64,000 bases of DNA from Lepidostoma basale. Lineage: Eukaryota; Arthropoda; Insecta; Trichoptera; Lepidostomatidae. The stretch spans positions 124,001 to 188,000 of the forward strand of contig JAHDVF020001332.1 in NCBI GenBank assembly GCA_022606425.2, given 5' to 3'. Of the stretch, positions 25,701 through 38,732 are shown piece by piece. The position numbers were made by a program, and so were the translations under genes. The notes beneath the pieces were generated by a model. That model saw only the letters and a list, made by a program, of their open reading frames with translations, searched no databases and was not told the DNA's origin. Positions within the stretch are counted from its first letter, which is position 1. Each line of letters starts with the position of its first letter.

Positions 25701-25945
25701 TTATGTATTTATTATAATATATTAAAGTTCTCTAGCGGCTAGCAGTCAATACTCGTGGAATCCGATCGATTGCCTCGGGGGGATAACTCTACTGCTGCTA
25801 CGTGCCAGGGAATTACACTCAAATACTCCCCATTTATTATTTTCGCACACCCACCGCCTATGGTATAATGCTACCATATTATTTTTAGCTATCTCTCCGC
25901 TGCTAGATGCAGGCCTCTTCAAACTTTCTCCATTTTTCTCTATCC
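22800..25945. other. 3.1 kb without a supported gene
   Basis: AT-rich spacer. It contains a simple gagtg tandem run near 24135-24160 and one copy of the dispersed repeat (24955-25145). Open frames are short and without recognisable domains. Confidence 0.5.
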
Positions 25946-26117
25946 TGTGCGACTCCAATTCCCCCGACTGGAATTAGGTTGTCAGTCCATTTTTTTGGGA
26001 TCGACCGATGCTCCTTTTTTCTTCCCCTGGTCTCCATGTCAAGACTCTGGATACCCATCTTTCTGTTCACTATCTGGTGACATGTCCAGCCTACTTCAGT
26101 TTGACAACACGGGCCAT

Positions 26118-26617
26118 ACCTCTATTTTTACATCTTCTTTTTATTCAGCCTGTTGTGACCGTTCGTTCCTGGACGTAGGCCTCCTCTTGTATTTTCCACT
26201 CCTTTCAATCCTAAATGATCCCCATCCAGGCACTTCCCGCACTCTTCCGGATATCGTCGCACCAACGCGACTGTGGACGCCCAACTCCACGCTTTGCCGT
26301 CACCGAGCACCAGCACAGCAGTGGCCTTGTCCACTTTTCATCTGGGTCACAAGCGACGTGTCCCGTCCAACGCCAATTAAGAGTTGCGGCCAACTTGATG
26401 ACGTCGGAGGCATTTGTCCTGGCTCGTATGTCCTCATTTCTGACTCTGTCCCGCAAGCTCTCAAAACCCAGCATGGCTCTCTCCATTGCTCTCTGTATGA
26501 CATTGTGATTGTCTCAATAACATAAGCGAATACTGGCAGAACACAGGCGTTGAATGCTCTCCTTTTCTTGTTGGTGGGTATTTTCAGATTTTTCAAAATA
26601 GATACATAATACTTCAA
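26118..26617 (-). mobile_element. LINE reverse-transcriptase C-terminal fragment with frameshift
   Basis: Two overlapping minus frames give one product. The first reads LKIPTNKKRRAFNACVLPVF (26617-~26480); the second reads RVRNEDIRARTNASDVIKLA, then LNWRWTGHVAC and GRPQSRWCDDIRKSAGSAWM (to 26211). A frameshift near 26480 and a later one mark it as dead. The motif order is that of RTE/BovB-like ORF2. Confidence 0.85.
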
Positions 26618-26619
26618 TA

Positions 26620-29355
26620 GTTAGTACCTAGCTATTGCAAACTAGCCCGACATTTCTATGAACCATTTTTAGACTTAAAATGTTCAACGATCCGAACCAC
26701 CATTTTCACACAAAAAAATCGCACTTGCAAAATATTTGATTAACTTCGAGCCCGAGTTATGAATAACATCGAACTTATAACTACAACTATATCTATAACT
26801 CGAAATATTCGACCTCGCGGGTAGAGGGAGATCATTCCACTCTTGTGGCATCATTATATGTGGCATGAATATTCGTGTTCAATTTGTTATTTTAATTGAA
26901 GAGTGAAATGTAAAGCGGATTTGAATCTTGCAAAATACGAAGTCAGCCCTTGTGGCTATTCCTCCTACGTCTAAGTTAAAACATGGTTGGATGGGTTAAC
27001 ATGGTTGATTTATACGGGGGCTCGTCTGTATGACTCGAACTACTCATCTGACCGGCGGATTAGGGATTAGGGATTATATAGGAGTGGTACTGCATTCACG
27101 GAAGATGGGAAGAGTATGCCGCACCGCCTAGGAGGCGAATATTGCGAGTTATTTTTTATATAATAGTTCCCACCCCGTCGTTTGATTAGAGGCCGGCAGG
27201 GATCAGCGCGACTTTGTAGTTTTCGGAGGAATGGGGTAAGGTTAGGGCGGGGGGTATGGTTATAGTTGGGAGGTGGGGAGACGGAGGAGGGCGGAGTACG
27301 GAGGCAACTGGTTTGGGACCGCCTTGTTATTGAATCGCCTAAAAAGAGCAAACGCCGCCGCGCGGGAAGTTCGTTATATTATTAATGCGAGCGCGGACCC
27401 TCGTCAGGTCCAATCAATGGCTAATGGCCATAACAACCATCCAGAACAACTCTTCTATTTTTGGAGTCCTTTGGATCGATATGCATCTTCTGTCCCAATT
27501 TGATTATTGGGTACCAAAATTGTTTGCCCTGTTCGCCGATAATAAAATTGATAGAGTAAAAAAGTAGCTCGACAAATAGGCGCCTAGAAAGGGACAGGGG
27601 CAGGCGGGCCTCGGCTGGGCGGCATGCGGCATGGCAGAAGGGAGGGCCGAGCTAGAGGCCCCTGCATAATGGCTGGTTAAAATATCGCGTTGCACCTAAC
27701 ATATCCACCGTGCACCGTGCACCGTGCATACTAAAACTGTAATAGATAAAACGATTGTGTCATTGCCATACAACACTAACTATTATAGTTCTCGTGTCTC
27801 GTCTGCTGCACAGCTTTTCCATGGTTTCACTCCCACTTCCACTGAACATTATCTAATCAAGGCACATTCTATTCACTTCTTCGGTTTCTGGACTCATCTT
27901 ACGAAAATGTCTTTTAAGATATAAATACACTTAAATTGCAAAAAACGTTTTCTTTATTGCGCTTTGCTTACTTTTGTGATTGCCCTGACGAATAATGATA
28001 ATAGGTAATATGCTAATTATAAAGCACCGTTTTCGTGGTGTAATTGCATCAGGGGTACTACATTAAGACGAAGATACAAAAAGTCTTGAAAGTAGTCAAA
28101 TTGATCAGAGATCAGGTTTGAATAAAAAAAGTTATAAAAAGAAGTACGAGTATAATTACTGTACGGTGGTGACCACAAAAGGGAAGGCTAATAAAATCCT
28201 CGTATTTACCTACGCAATAAGAGGTTGCTGGTTTTGATGGTGGTTTTCTACGTGGTGTGGTGGTATTGCTACCGAACCAATGGCGTCTCGTAAATGACGA
28301 TAAACTGTCATTTTCGAAACGGCATTGCCCGAGTCTTCGCCTTCCAATGTAAATGTCCCCAGCTGCCTGTTGTGTAAAACGGGATCTAATTAATTAATAC
28401 GAATGAAAACGTCAGTTTTCTAGAAGTTTTATTATATTTTATGGGAATGACATGTTTCGCCCTTCTAAGGCATTATCAAATCAAATTGCATGTTGTCATG
28501 CTTCAATAATTTTATTATACGAGCGATGTATTATACCTACAGACACAACTAACGATAAAAACGGGCTTCTATTATGCCCGGGGTGGTGAATTAATTCCAG
28601 GTGAGACCTATATTAAATAAAGTTTTTTTTTTAATTGAATGGGATTTTTATGTTTTAACCATAAATCATTAATTGAAACAAAATAAGATTATAAGCAGTC
28701 AGCAATAATGTGTGGACATTAGTATTTATTAATAAAATACCTGCTAAATCAACATATTTCCCCAATGTTTGCAGTCACGCTCCTTATTCCAGTCCCATCT
28801 TTAGCGTTGCGCAGTCACCAGTCACCAGTCAAGACGCTTGCCATCAGCCAGGACCAAGTCATCTCTCAATTTTGCCAGTGAACTAAATCAACAATCAATT
28901 TTAATTTAATAAAATGGATGCATCAAAAGAAACTACAAAATATCATGTATTTCTTGAAAGAGTGAGAATATTAGTTTAAAAAAATAAATGTATTCACAGG
29001 TGAACAAAATACTGACCAAATACAACACTTTATTAATTCTGTACAAACTGTTCTATTATAGTTTAGAATCTACACCCTTCTTCTAGTAACCAAGACCTAC
29101 AAGGGATGTTGTATTTAATGTTCAAACAGATATTGCAGGATGAATATCGATGGAATCCCAAGGATTCAGTCACCGAGGGCGAATGAGGAGCTAGGTAGGT
29201 ACTAAAATTTGCTTTTAAACTTCAGTAATATAACTTGCCTGATCCTCGCACTTGGTACCCGCACCATCGAGAAGTGGGGGGTTTTATAATTAATTTAACA
29301 TAATACAGGAAAACAATAATATTTCTAATTGAAATTTCTTGGCAGAAGATCATTT
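26620..29355. other. 2.7 kb without a supported gene
   Basis: Spacer with a short accgtgc tandem run near 27705-27727 and one copy of the dispersed repeat (28395-28510). A GGGGAGG-rich patch near 27230-27310 gives shadow frames only. Confidence 0.5.
28395..28510 (+). repeat. Dispersed repeat family, best-preserved copy
   Basis: The segment runs taatacgaatgaaaacgtca, gttttctagaagttttatta, then gaatgacatgtttcgccctt and aaggcattatcaaat. Related copies, in both orientations, are at about 15255, 24955, 33945, 46195, 47240, 54990, 58800, 59265 and 60060. The other end of the family carries aatatggagttttacatcat, then tgttcaagaaacaat. No coding capacity; class unknown. Confidence 0.8.
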
Positions 29356-29356
29356 T

Positions 29357-29507
29357 AAATAATGAAAATAAAATGAAAATTATAAAAAATGACTTTATTA
29401 TTATATATTTAGTGGGCTTAACGTCGACGTTAAACACAAGTGAAAGCCCACTAAATATATAATAATAAACTCATTTTTTATAATTTTTATTTTATTTTCA
29501 TTATTTA
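29357..29507. mobile_element. Long palindrome, copy B of the agtgggc-type MITE
   Basis: Arms of about 60 bp (left ending ttattatatatttagtgggc, right starting gcccactaaatatataataa) match with only a few differences around a short centre containing taacgtcgacgtta. The outer arm is shared with the 9938-10139 element. Confidence 0.85.
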
Positions 29508-29509
29508 CA

Positions 29510-31630
29510 GGAAAACATGCCTGCAAATATAGGGATTTTCCTTGGTTTCAATCCTAGGGATTGGTTTACAGCAAAGTGTAACATATTTTGCTGGTACTCG
29601 AGGTGTTTCTTGGGCCTTTTTAATGTGGTTGTTTCCCATCGCTTTCCACATCCCGTTTCTTTCCACATAAACAGAGGGATATTAAAAAATATATATAATA
29701 AAACTGGAAAGACCGTTGACAGTTCCAAAAATTTGAGATTATTTTCAATTGATTCAAAAAGTCGAAACCCTTTCTTTCTGAACCTTTTGGTCCGGTTTTT
29801 TTAAACCATTTTACTCAAATTATATTATCTATTTTCTCATTAGATTGGCCAAAATCTAATGAAGGGTGATGAAAAATAAATTCAACTGTTCCCCGATCAT
29901 TCTGACTGTTAACCAACGATATGAACGCAAAAGATTCTTGAAGATGAAGCCCGCGCTAGGCAGTTCATCTTAAATTAACTCTCTTCCTTCTAAAAATGCC
30001 CCCGACAAAACACTGTTTCCGTAAGCCCGAATCAGTCATATCTCTTCAAACTAAATCATTTTAATTCTAAATAATTTCCATATCCTTTTTATCTATCAGT
30101 TATTTAATTTGCTCTCTAATTTTTAAAATAAAATATAATTATTATTTTAAACATTGAATCAATCTTTTGTTTGACCCCTTATGGAACAGATTACACTCTG
30201 AACACGTCTCAGCATTCTTCTTCTTCTTCAAGTGCCCTGTCGGGTCCCCCCAAACGTTGGCGATCACCTCGGCGAACCTGTCTCAGCATTGATGTATGTA
30301 TTCTCTTGTGATTGCTTCATACCGCATGCTTTCTATGTTTCATTTTGGGTGATTGTTTGCGAATATTTTTAACCCTAAAGGACCAGATTTTCGATTATAT
30401 TTGAATCGGGACTGTTTCCTGGCTATGAAGGTGATATAAAGAGAATATCACTTTCATAGCCAGGATTACCCAGCCAATTACCCTGATGATGGAGACTGCA
30501 ACGATCTCCGAAACGTCGGTCGAGAAGGAGTTATCACACGGTGTTACCCAAAAACACATCAAACATATTGCTGCCAACCGTGAAAATCTACGCAATTACA
30601 GGAATATATTATTCCATTTCAATAGAATATTGTTTGTTCATCATTCAGCTGGTTGCCCTGCAATCAAGTGGCCAGTCTCCACTTCAAGTCGGCAATCATC
30701 TCTATGACTTCTGCAACTTTAGTTCGTTCTCTGATCTCAACATCTCAACGTATGATTGGTTCACTCAATTGTCTTATACAGACTATTAGCAGAACCAAGT
30801 AAAACAAAATAAAATTCTTGAAAATTGAACCAGAGATAGGGCACGATGGCACGGTGCCGAATCGTCCTGAAATATTAGATTACAAATTTTTGTAGTTAAA
30901 TTCTCAGTTGTATGCTAAACACCAGCAGCAATGATTTTTCTTGTATTTCGTGGCATTCACTGATCCTTCTAGCATAATGAGATTGCCAATATCAAGTGTG
31001 GTGATGCACCTCCACACCATGACATACGTATAGAGGTAATGTTTCTGTGGGTGGGATGCATTTGTTGCGCATCTGTCAGCATCTTCTGCACACTGTCTGG
31101 GCCAACCGAGAAAATTTTTGATTTTTCAGAAATGATAAGTATCACTCACAAACAGTAATTACGATACCGGACCAAAAATATGACACAAAAATATGTTTAC
31201 ATTCGGTATTTCTAATGTTGTACCGGAATATCCATATTAGACATTTTTCAAAAAGATACAAATACACAGTTCCTTTACCATATTCGTTAGTTCTATACAA
31301 ATATAAAATAAAGGCACAAATATAAAATAAAGGCACAAATATTATTTATTGAAGCAGTAAAATAATTAAGTAAAATAATAATTTTGAAACAAAAAAAAGG
31401 TATTTTTTACTGTAAACTTTAGATGTTAACACTGAAACATGTATATTATGACGTTTTTTTAATGAATTAAAACACTTTTTCGCACTTTTGATTTTATTTT
31501 TATTGATGTATTTTGAAGTTTTTACACATACATCATCAGGAGAACGATATAAACTTAAAGGAGGAAAACCTTCGATACATGTTGAGAAAAATAAACTCAA
31601 AAGTGGAAAAACAGTGTTTTAATTCATAAA
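29510..31630. other. 2.1 kb without a supported gene
   Basis: Spacer. It includes a LINE-tail-like patch at 30215-30290 (ttcttcttcttcttcaag, then cgggtcccccc and ttggcgatcacctcgg, a familiar minus-strand RTE 3' end) and an inverted repeat at 30418-30464. Confidence 0.45.
30418..30464. repeat. 20-bp inverted repeat with 7-nt loop
   Basis: cctggctatgaaggtgatat and atatcactttcatagccagg pair with one mismatch around aaagaga. Directly downstream is ctgatgatggagactgcaac, then gatctccgaaacgtcgg, a motif I associate with repeats in insect genomes but cannot assign. Confidence 0.85.
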
Positions 31631-31632
31631 AA

Positions 31633-32045
<413 letters not shown>

Positions 32046-32736
32046 ATATATAGTAGTAGTATTACAATAAAATAAAGGACCATTACAGTATTACAATAAA
32101 ATAAAGGAACAATACATATAACAATATTATTAGCAAGATTAAATGTCATATAAAATCTTGTGTATTCTATTATATAATATCTAAATAGAAAAATATATAT
32201 ATTATTTTAACTCCATATTTTTAAAGTTTGATCGTAAATAAAAAGCACCATTTCAACTGTCATTAAGCCTGGAATATGTTTTTGAGCACAAATTACACGC
32301 AGTTGAAAATGATCTTTCGGCATCCACAGTTGGTGGTACCATATAGTTCCTCTAAATATTTGTCTCTGGTCTGACGGTTTTGGATAAAACTAGTTTCTGC
32401 AAGTCAATATTCAAGGGAATGCTGAGATTGGCAGCACAAGCAATACTAAATTAATATTGTCTGAACCATCGGGGAGGGATTTTCCTTAAATAAAAAGAAT
32501 TGCCATTACCAGCACCCAGCGCAGCCTTCTCTGTATTAATAGAAATCTAAAAAGTAAAAATAATAACGCAGAGGTTGATTGAACTGGTTTATTCACACCA
32601 TTCAAGTTGATTTGTCAAAAGTGTCGCTTGAAAAATAAAGCAACAAGATTGATTTCATCAGTACAGCTTAAAAAATAATAATAAAAATATATTTAAATCT
32701 ATACATTACAATTAATATTAGGGTTAAGGCAGGCGT

Positions 32737-34955
32737 TCAGGGAGCTCTTCGGATGGTGACCTTCCCATGTACAAGTTGCGAGGTGTAGATTTTCCACTTG
32801 TTGCCATCCACAGAGGCCTTCTTCACAGAAATCTACAACGAGGAATAAATTATACCAAGATGTCTATGATGACATACAGTTTCAACTACTCATTTGCCTG
32901 CTATTATCAAATGGAATCAAATTAGTTTACCCTATTATGTCACCATTCATGCTATTAAATTAAAAGATATTTCTGTTAAAGTACTTTTAAAATCACAATG
33001 ATATAGAATCAACAAGCAAATAATCTAATACAGGTTCTATCATATGACAGACAATACATATTATGTATACACAAAGGTGTCTTGTCAAGCAAGATGAGCA
33101 ACTTCAAGTCTGTCGGGACATCAAGCCCACCAAGGTCAGGCAGGGTAGGTGGCATTATCTGGAACCGATCGCTATTCCAACGACATTGATTGGTCACTTG
33201 ACATTTAAACCACAAAATAAATACCTCAAGTGATTTATGAAGAAAAAAATGGATAGAAAAAAGGTTTAGCATTTTACTAACTAAATAATAACACATCCAT
33301 GTTTTGGAACATTTCATTAGACACTTGGCCACCCGATGGTTGTGATGCTAGTGAAGGGATGATGAGACCTAATAATGCGGGGGTACCGTAAGGAGGTTCT
33401 GTGGAATGATAACTTACGCAATCGGAGCCGATGGCAGTGATGTGAGCTGGAAAGCGAGGGTAATCCGGGCCCTCCACGTAGATACTCTGCCCGCGGTGGT
33501 ACCAGCGCCGCTCGTACAGCAGCTTGCCATCCTCCACGCGCGCCTCGAAAAGAGGGGAGGGGGCGCGACTCTCCGGAGGCGTTCCTACGCCAACACAAGA
33601 GGTTACTGTGCGGCTCTCTCACAGAGAGATTTGGTATTTAGTATGATAGTTACCCTGGGAGTGAGTATGGTGCACCGGGGAGTGCGGAGGAGGGGGCTTG
33701 CGCGGAGGGTGGTGCGCCGGGGGCCTGCCGCGGGCGATGGCGCGCAGATCAGCTTCGATGTCCCTCTCGTCCAACAGGTAGGTGAGCGTGTTGGCCGGAG
33801 GCTTCCGCCGCTTGTCCGGGACTGGCGCAGGCTCGTTGGGCCGCCGCCTCAGCTTGCGGGTCATCGCCGGCTTCACCTAAACGTTATCGAGGAGTGTTTT
33901 AGCCGATAAGCTGACTGTGTAAGTTGCAAAAGTAGAATAACTAAACGGTTAATTAATACGAATGAAAACGTCTGTTTTATAGAAGTTATATTATATTTTA
34001 TGTGCATAACATGTATCGCCTGCCATTTGATATGGGACTTTTACATCATTGTCCAAGAAATGATAAATAAACATAACAGTTAGTGTTCCTTACCTCCGTG
34101 GAATCGCCATTGAGCTCCATACTAAGTCTTTCATTGTCAATGTGTTTTCTCTTATCCTCAAAATCAGCAACTAGGTTATCCTTCAGGTCCACCTTTTTCT
34201 CCTCAAACTCCTTGGCGGCGGCCTTCTTCTCCAGTATGTAGTCTTGCTCCACGCACTCCAACAGATAATCGCGCTGGATGGCATTGAGGCGCTTCCTCTC
34301 CAGCATCTGCTGGTCCAGCCGCCGCACGCGCCGCGCGAACTCGGGGTGCGCCCCCTCGCGCAGCTGCTGCAGCTGCTTGCGGAGGCTCGCCAACTTGTCC
34401 TGGTACATCCTGCGCAACAGTGGGAGACTCATCCAAACATTTCTTATAAACTGCTTATTTTAGTGAATACAAATTGTTTAAAAGATAAAAGGTTCCTACT
34501 GCTCCTTCATCTCCAGGGGCTCATCGTGGTTCCCCATGTCCGTCTCGCTCGCCTCCTCCGTGTCTGTAACCCAGCAAGAATAAATATCTGCCATTAATAT
34601 CCAATACATGTCCTTACAATAATAATATAGCGAACCGAAGCCCCAATCATTGCAACCATTGTATCCAAGTGCATCGTTAAATACTTATTCTTAAGGTGCG
34701 ATATTTTTAATTCTAAGTCATCCAAGATATCTTAAAAGAGGGACTGGATAAACAAAACAATTTGTTTGAGGGAAATAGAAATAATTTTTAAGATAAAAAA
34801 AGTAAGAATTAGCGAAATAATAATGCACCTTCATCGCTGTCCTCCAGTGCTGGCGGGGGATCGTCGTGGTCCCGATAATCCTCCAAATCGTCGTAAGCAT
34901 CGTCGTCAAAATCGTAATCATCCTGACCAGAGTATGGAGACCCTTGATATGACAT
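32737..34955 (-). CDS. Sds3: Sds3/SUDS3, SIN3 histone-deacetylase corepressor subunit
   Basis: Six exons (34829-34955, 34500-34563, 34094-34409, 33654-33876, 33418-33584, 32737-32832) join in phase to 330 aa, close to the roughly 328 aa of vertebrate SUDS3. Sds3 is a core scaffold of the nuclear SIN3-HDAC complex and dimerises through its coiled coil. Residues 1-60 are very acidic (DDYDFDDDAYDDLEDYRDHD). Residues 64-165 form the Sds3 coiled coil (YQDKLASLRKQLQQL, then QRDYLLECVEQDYILEKKAA and NERLSMELNGD). A basic/proline linker (RKLRRRPNEPAP, then RKPPANTLTYLLDE) follows. The C-terminal module contains LYERRWYHRGQSIYVEG and HITAIG, and ends KVTIRRAP. The start ATG at 34955 is the first in frame. 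A possible alternative terminal exon lies in intron 5. Confidence 0.92.
33945..34075 (+). repeat. Dispersed repeat copy in Sds3 intron 3
   Basis: taatacgaatgaaaacgtct, then gttttatagaag, ttttatgtgcataacatgta and catcattgtccaagaaa. Same family as 28395-28510, with both ends represented. Confidence 0.75.
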
Positions 34956-35399
34956 GATTAACATCTATTTTAATATTCTTCACATAAAATTAAGGTATTC
35001 TTTTAATTTAAAATTGACGGTTCAATGTTATAGATATATAAAATATTAAAGAAACTCGACCAGTTTGATACAAAACGCTAGTTCACCGATTTAGTGACAG
35101 ACAGCTGTTTAACAATGGCGGCCAAAAAATGGCTTATTTTTATGTCTAATGAGTTCTTCACCTTACCGTCCAAGTTATATTTTTTTATCAAAATTAAGTA
35201 CCAAGTACCAATTAACACAAATATGTGTTTACGTGTATTTATGTACTTGACATGGCTTTATATCGTTGAGTTTCCAATATATTTAAAAATATATATGGAG
35301 AATTAATACTTTTAAATTTAAACAGATATATTTTGGTAATAAAACCATTATTTATTTAAATCAACACGTGTTATTAAAAACAAAATTATTGAGATGTAA

Positions 35400-35545
35400 T
35401 TAAAGCAAAATATTTATATTTAAATTGAACAACAACAACAAACCATCACGTCGTTTCCCCGTAGGGGTAGCGAGAATGGACCGCCACACTACTCTATCCT
35501 GACATACCTCTCTAGATTCTTCCACATTCATACTTTCCCCACCGG
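35400..35545 (-). mobile_element. LINE 3' end (same family as 9028-9300)
   Basis: The minus frame reads MNVEESREVCQDRVVWRSIL, then TPTGKRRDGLLLL, with acaacaacaaaccatcacg in the tail exactly as at 9010-9035. It sits against a Jockey-like fragment and the two frames are fused by chance. Confidence 0.8.
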
Positions 35546-36960
35546 CATCACCAGAGGCAGGTTGGTTTTGCATGCTGGTAGATAAAACAGTCTGTGCTGA
35601 CGCTGTCGAAGATAACCATCCGGAACATAAAGATGGATTAGCCTCCAAGATGGCGGAATTCTCAAAGAATCCCCTGATAAGTCTGAAGAAATGGGTAAGT
35701 GTGCGCCTATCCCTCCTTATCTGCAAACTATTGGTACCCAGCATGCTCAAGAGGAATGCAGTGATATAGGAATGCACGGATAGCTACCAAACTCCCTCAT
35801 GTATAGATATCTCAGAAATCTTTTCTGAACCCTCTCTAACATGAGCGATTATCTCGCCTCGTGGAGACTCCATATCACCGAACCACACTCGAGCCGGCTC
35901 CGGACCAATGTGTTATACATAATTCGCAAAATATAGGGATTCCTAATAACTCTACCAGTTCAGAGAATATATCCCAACATTTTCAGAGCAACTCTACATA
36001 TTCTCTCGACGTGACCATGGAAAGTCAGCCTACTTTCATAAATAATACCAAGATCCTATATCGTTGAAACGCGCTTAAGTTGTTAGTTATTCATTGTGTA
36101 TCTGTAATAAACTGTACGCAATGCTCTCGCAAAAGATAAAATTACGCACTTGGAGATATTGAAATCAATTTGATTGATTTTACTCCAGCGTTAGATATTA
36201 TTTACCTCTGACTGGAGACGGAGGCAATCTTCACGACTGTTTATCTAAATGAATAATTTAAGATCATCTGCAAATAAAAGAAATTGCAAAAATGTTATAA
36301 TCCTCGCGATATCATTAATGAAGATTGTGAAGAATAGTGGATCAAGGTTTGAGCCCTGTGGCACTCTGGAATATAGGTGAAAAGTGCAGATCGAAATTCA
36401 CCATATGAGGCAAACTGTTTCCTCTCCCTCAAGTAGCTAATAAAAAATATAACTAACTCAGAAGAGAAACCAATTTTCGACAGATTACCCAGAAGAACAT
36501 CATGGTTGACGGTATAAAAGACCTTAGAAAAGCCATTGTAAGAGCAGTCAACCTGGTGACAATTGTCCAAGACCTTTGTCACATATTCTGTAAAAATCAT
36601 AAGATTAGTTTCAGTATAGCGCCCCTTCCGGAATCCGTGTTGCTCTGAAATTATGAAGAGTTAAATTCTAGGGAGAATCATTTTATAAATAATAGATTCG
36701 AAGAGTTCGGCCGGAGCAGACAGTATTGCTACAGGTCTGTAGCTTTCAACTGATTCTCTCAGGCCTCTCTTGAAGATGGAACTGATCTCGGAGATTTTCC
36801 ATAAATCGGGAAAGGTGTATTTATTGACAGGTTGAAAATGAAGTGGAAAGGAGGTAACAAAAATTCAGAGAATCCTTTTAAAAAGAAGATGGGGAGAAAA
36901 TCAGGGCCAATTGAATGCGAATTTTTCATAGCTTGAATTGAAATTTTTATTTTATTTTAA
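35546..36960 (-). mobile_element. Jockey-like LINE, reverse-transcriptase fragment
   Basis: The minus strand carries a decayed RT: NGFSKVFYTVNHDVLLGNLS (the F-x-D-x-V block with its catalytic Asp replaced by Tyr), then KIGFSSELVIFFISYLRER (36295-36600). Broken RT blocks lie further upstream near 36610-36800. Toward 35560 is RRDRRTLTHFFRLIRGFF, alignable with the 20.9-kb copy. Several stops and shifts make it inactive. Confidence 0.8.
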
Positions 36961-37059
36961 ATACAAAAAATTTAATTATTATGTCTGAGATGTCAATTTG
37001 ACTTAATAGTTCAACAATATGTATGAAATTTAGTCGTGCACTATCACAATTAGGGAATC

Positions 37060-38134
37060 CAATCCCGCATACGCGGGATCCCGCACAACTTTAGCGGGAT
37101 CGGTGATGCGGAACTACACATGCAGGATCCGCGGGATTTGCGGGACTGAAATAAAAATGGAATTTGAAAAAAAAATGGGCGCAGACGTGTTTCTTAATAT
37201 TCATCCGTCCCTGTCCCAGCCTCATTAATGGGTAATTAAACAACTTTCTTAATGGAACTCATGATTTTGTCTCCCTATAGCGTATTACTGAGCCGATAAA
37301 ATGATAGGGTTTGTATGGAAAAATCATTATTCTTTTAGTTTTCGGCATCAGTTTTTTTATATAAATTTATTATATAAGAATCACCTGTTAATATAGTCGG
37401 GACTTAAAAGAGAAATACTGGAGCAGTCTTGCAGCAATGATAACGAGGTTCAACCAAGTCAAAAATCTTATTGATCTCTTATTGATCTTAAACTGACATC
37501 ATCTTAATTTTCTTTCACTGATGACGAATTGATGACATTGTGTGATATTGAACATGCTTTAGAGTAAGTAAAACTTGCTTTAAATGTTTTATAGTTACTG
37601 CAAAAACCACATTGTGTTTCATAATGAACAAACTGAAAAGCCAAAATAACGGTCTAAGCAAGGAACTAGTAACGTTTTTATCTCGCCGGATAAAAGAACG
37701 CCGCACATCAATGACTGCCGTGTTGTCTTACTTGGAAAATCCAACCAAATATCTAGAACAAGATTCAATGTCTACAAATGAGAAAGATACATAATTTTTG
37801 CCAAGCAAAGTAACACTAAGAACAGAAATTAAGAGTTTGATTGAGAGGCTGCTATTAGCCACAACTTCAAACCGAAACCCAACGAGTCGATGATGACGTC
37901 GATGAAGACGACAACGCGTCTTTATCACATCTGTCAAGAAGTCACGAACCCTTGCCAACATTAGATGAAATAAAGTACAGTCTCCGTAATGAATGGGTAG
38001 CCAAGTCTTCACATATACCCGCCCAACTCCCCCTGACAATTATAACATGACTACTTAGAACAAAATGTATGAAATTTTGCAATCCCGCAAATCCCGCGGA
38101 TCCGCGGGATTAATGACGCAAACCTGCGGGATCG
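37060..38134 (+). mobile_element. Decayed hAT-like (BED-type) transposon
   Basis: The ends are inverted and share a gcgggat-rich sequence: caatcccgcatacgcgggat at the left and acctgcgggatcg at the right. A longer inner motif (ggatccgcgggatttgcggg near 37125, inverted at 38085-38110) supports this. Between them, the frame 37612-37794 reads KELVTFLSRRIKERRTSMTA, then VLSYLENPTKYL, like the C-terminal region of ZBED/hAT transposases. The rest of the frame is broken. I could not see a clean 8-bp target duplication. Confidence 0.65.
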
Positions 38135-38481
38135 AGGTCATATTTTATTGAGATTATAATTATAGAGTGTGAAAAATGCCTCCCTAGAACGGGTTACCCC
38201 AGTTGGGAAAACCATGCACTTGGTAAATGATCAGTAAATAAATAAATTTTACATGTTTACTTTGAATATTTATAGAAAAAATTACCGTTTTACCTGTTTC
38301 CTGGATCAGCATATGAAATATATATTCAGTTTAGGGTCATCCAGTTCCTCAACGACAGTAAGTATTTATAATTTCAACGAAGTTACGTGTAAATATAAAC
38401 TATAATAATTAATGTTGGGTTTCTTCACTGAATATTACAAGGGTGGTAGCAATGCTAATAATTATTTTTCTGTGAGTTGCG

Positions 38482-38506
38482 TGACGTCACGAATGACCGA
38501 CGTCAT
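38482..38506 (+). promoter_or_regulatory. Two CRE/ATF-like palindromes upstream of parcas exon 1
   Basis: A perfect TGACGTCA (38482-38489) and a near copy GACGTCAT (38499-38506) lie about 240 bp before the parcas start codon, with gggtgacgtg near 38580. The CRE consensus is bound by CREB/ATF factors. Placement fits a promoter; activity is inferred. Confidence 0.5.
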
Positions 38507-38732
38507 CTTCTATTATTGAGAGCTGTTGAGTTAGTCCGCGAGTTGTTTTGTTCAAAATGTTTGTTTCCCGAGGGAGTGACGGGTGACGTGTGGTGTCATT
38601 CGTTATTAGTGCAGCGAAGTGTATTTAATTTGGTTTTAGTTCTTGTTACTTTTTACTTTGCGTCCGTGAGCCGCTATCTTTGTGATGTAATTCAGATAGG
38701 ATGCCATTGCGATCGCTTTACTCGCGCTTATA

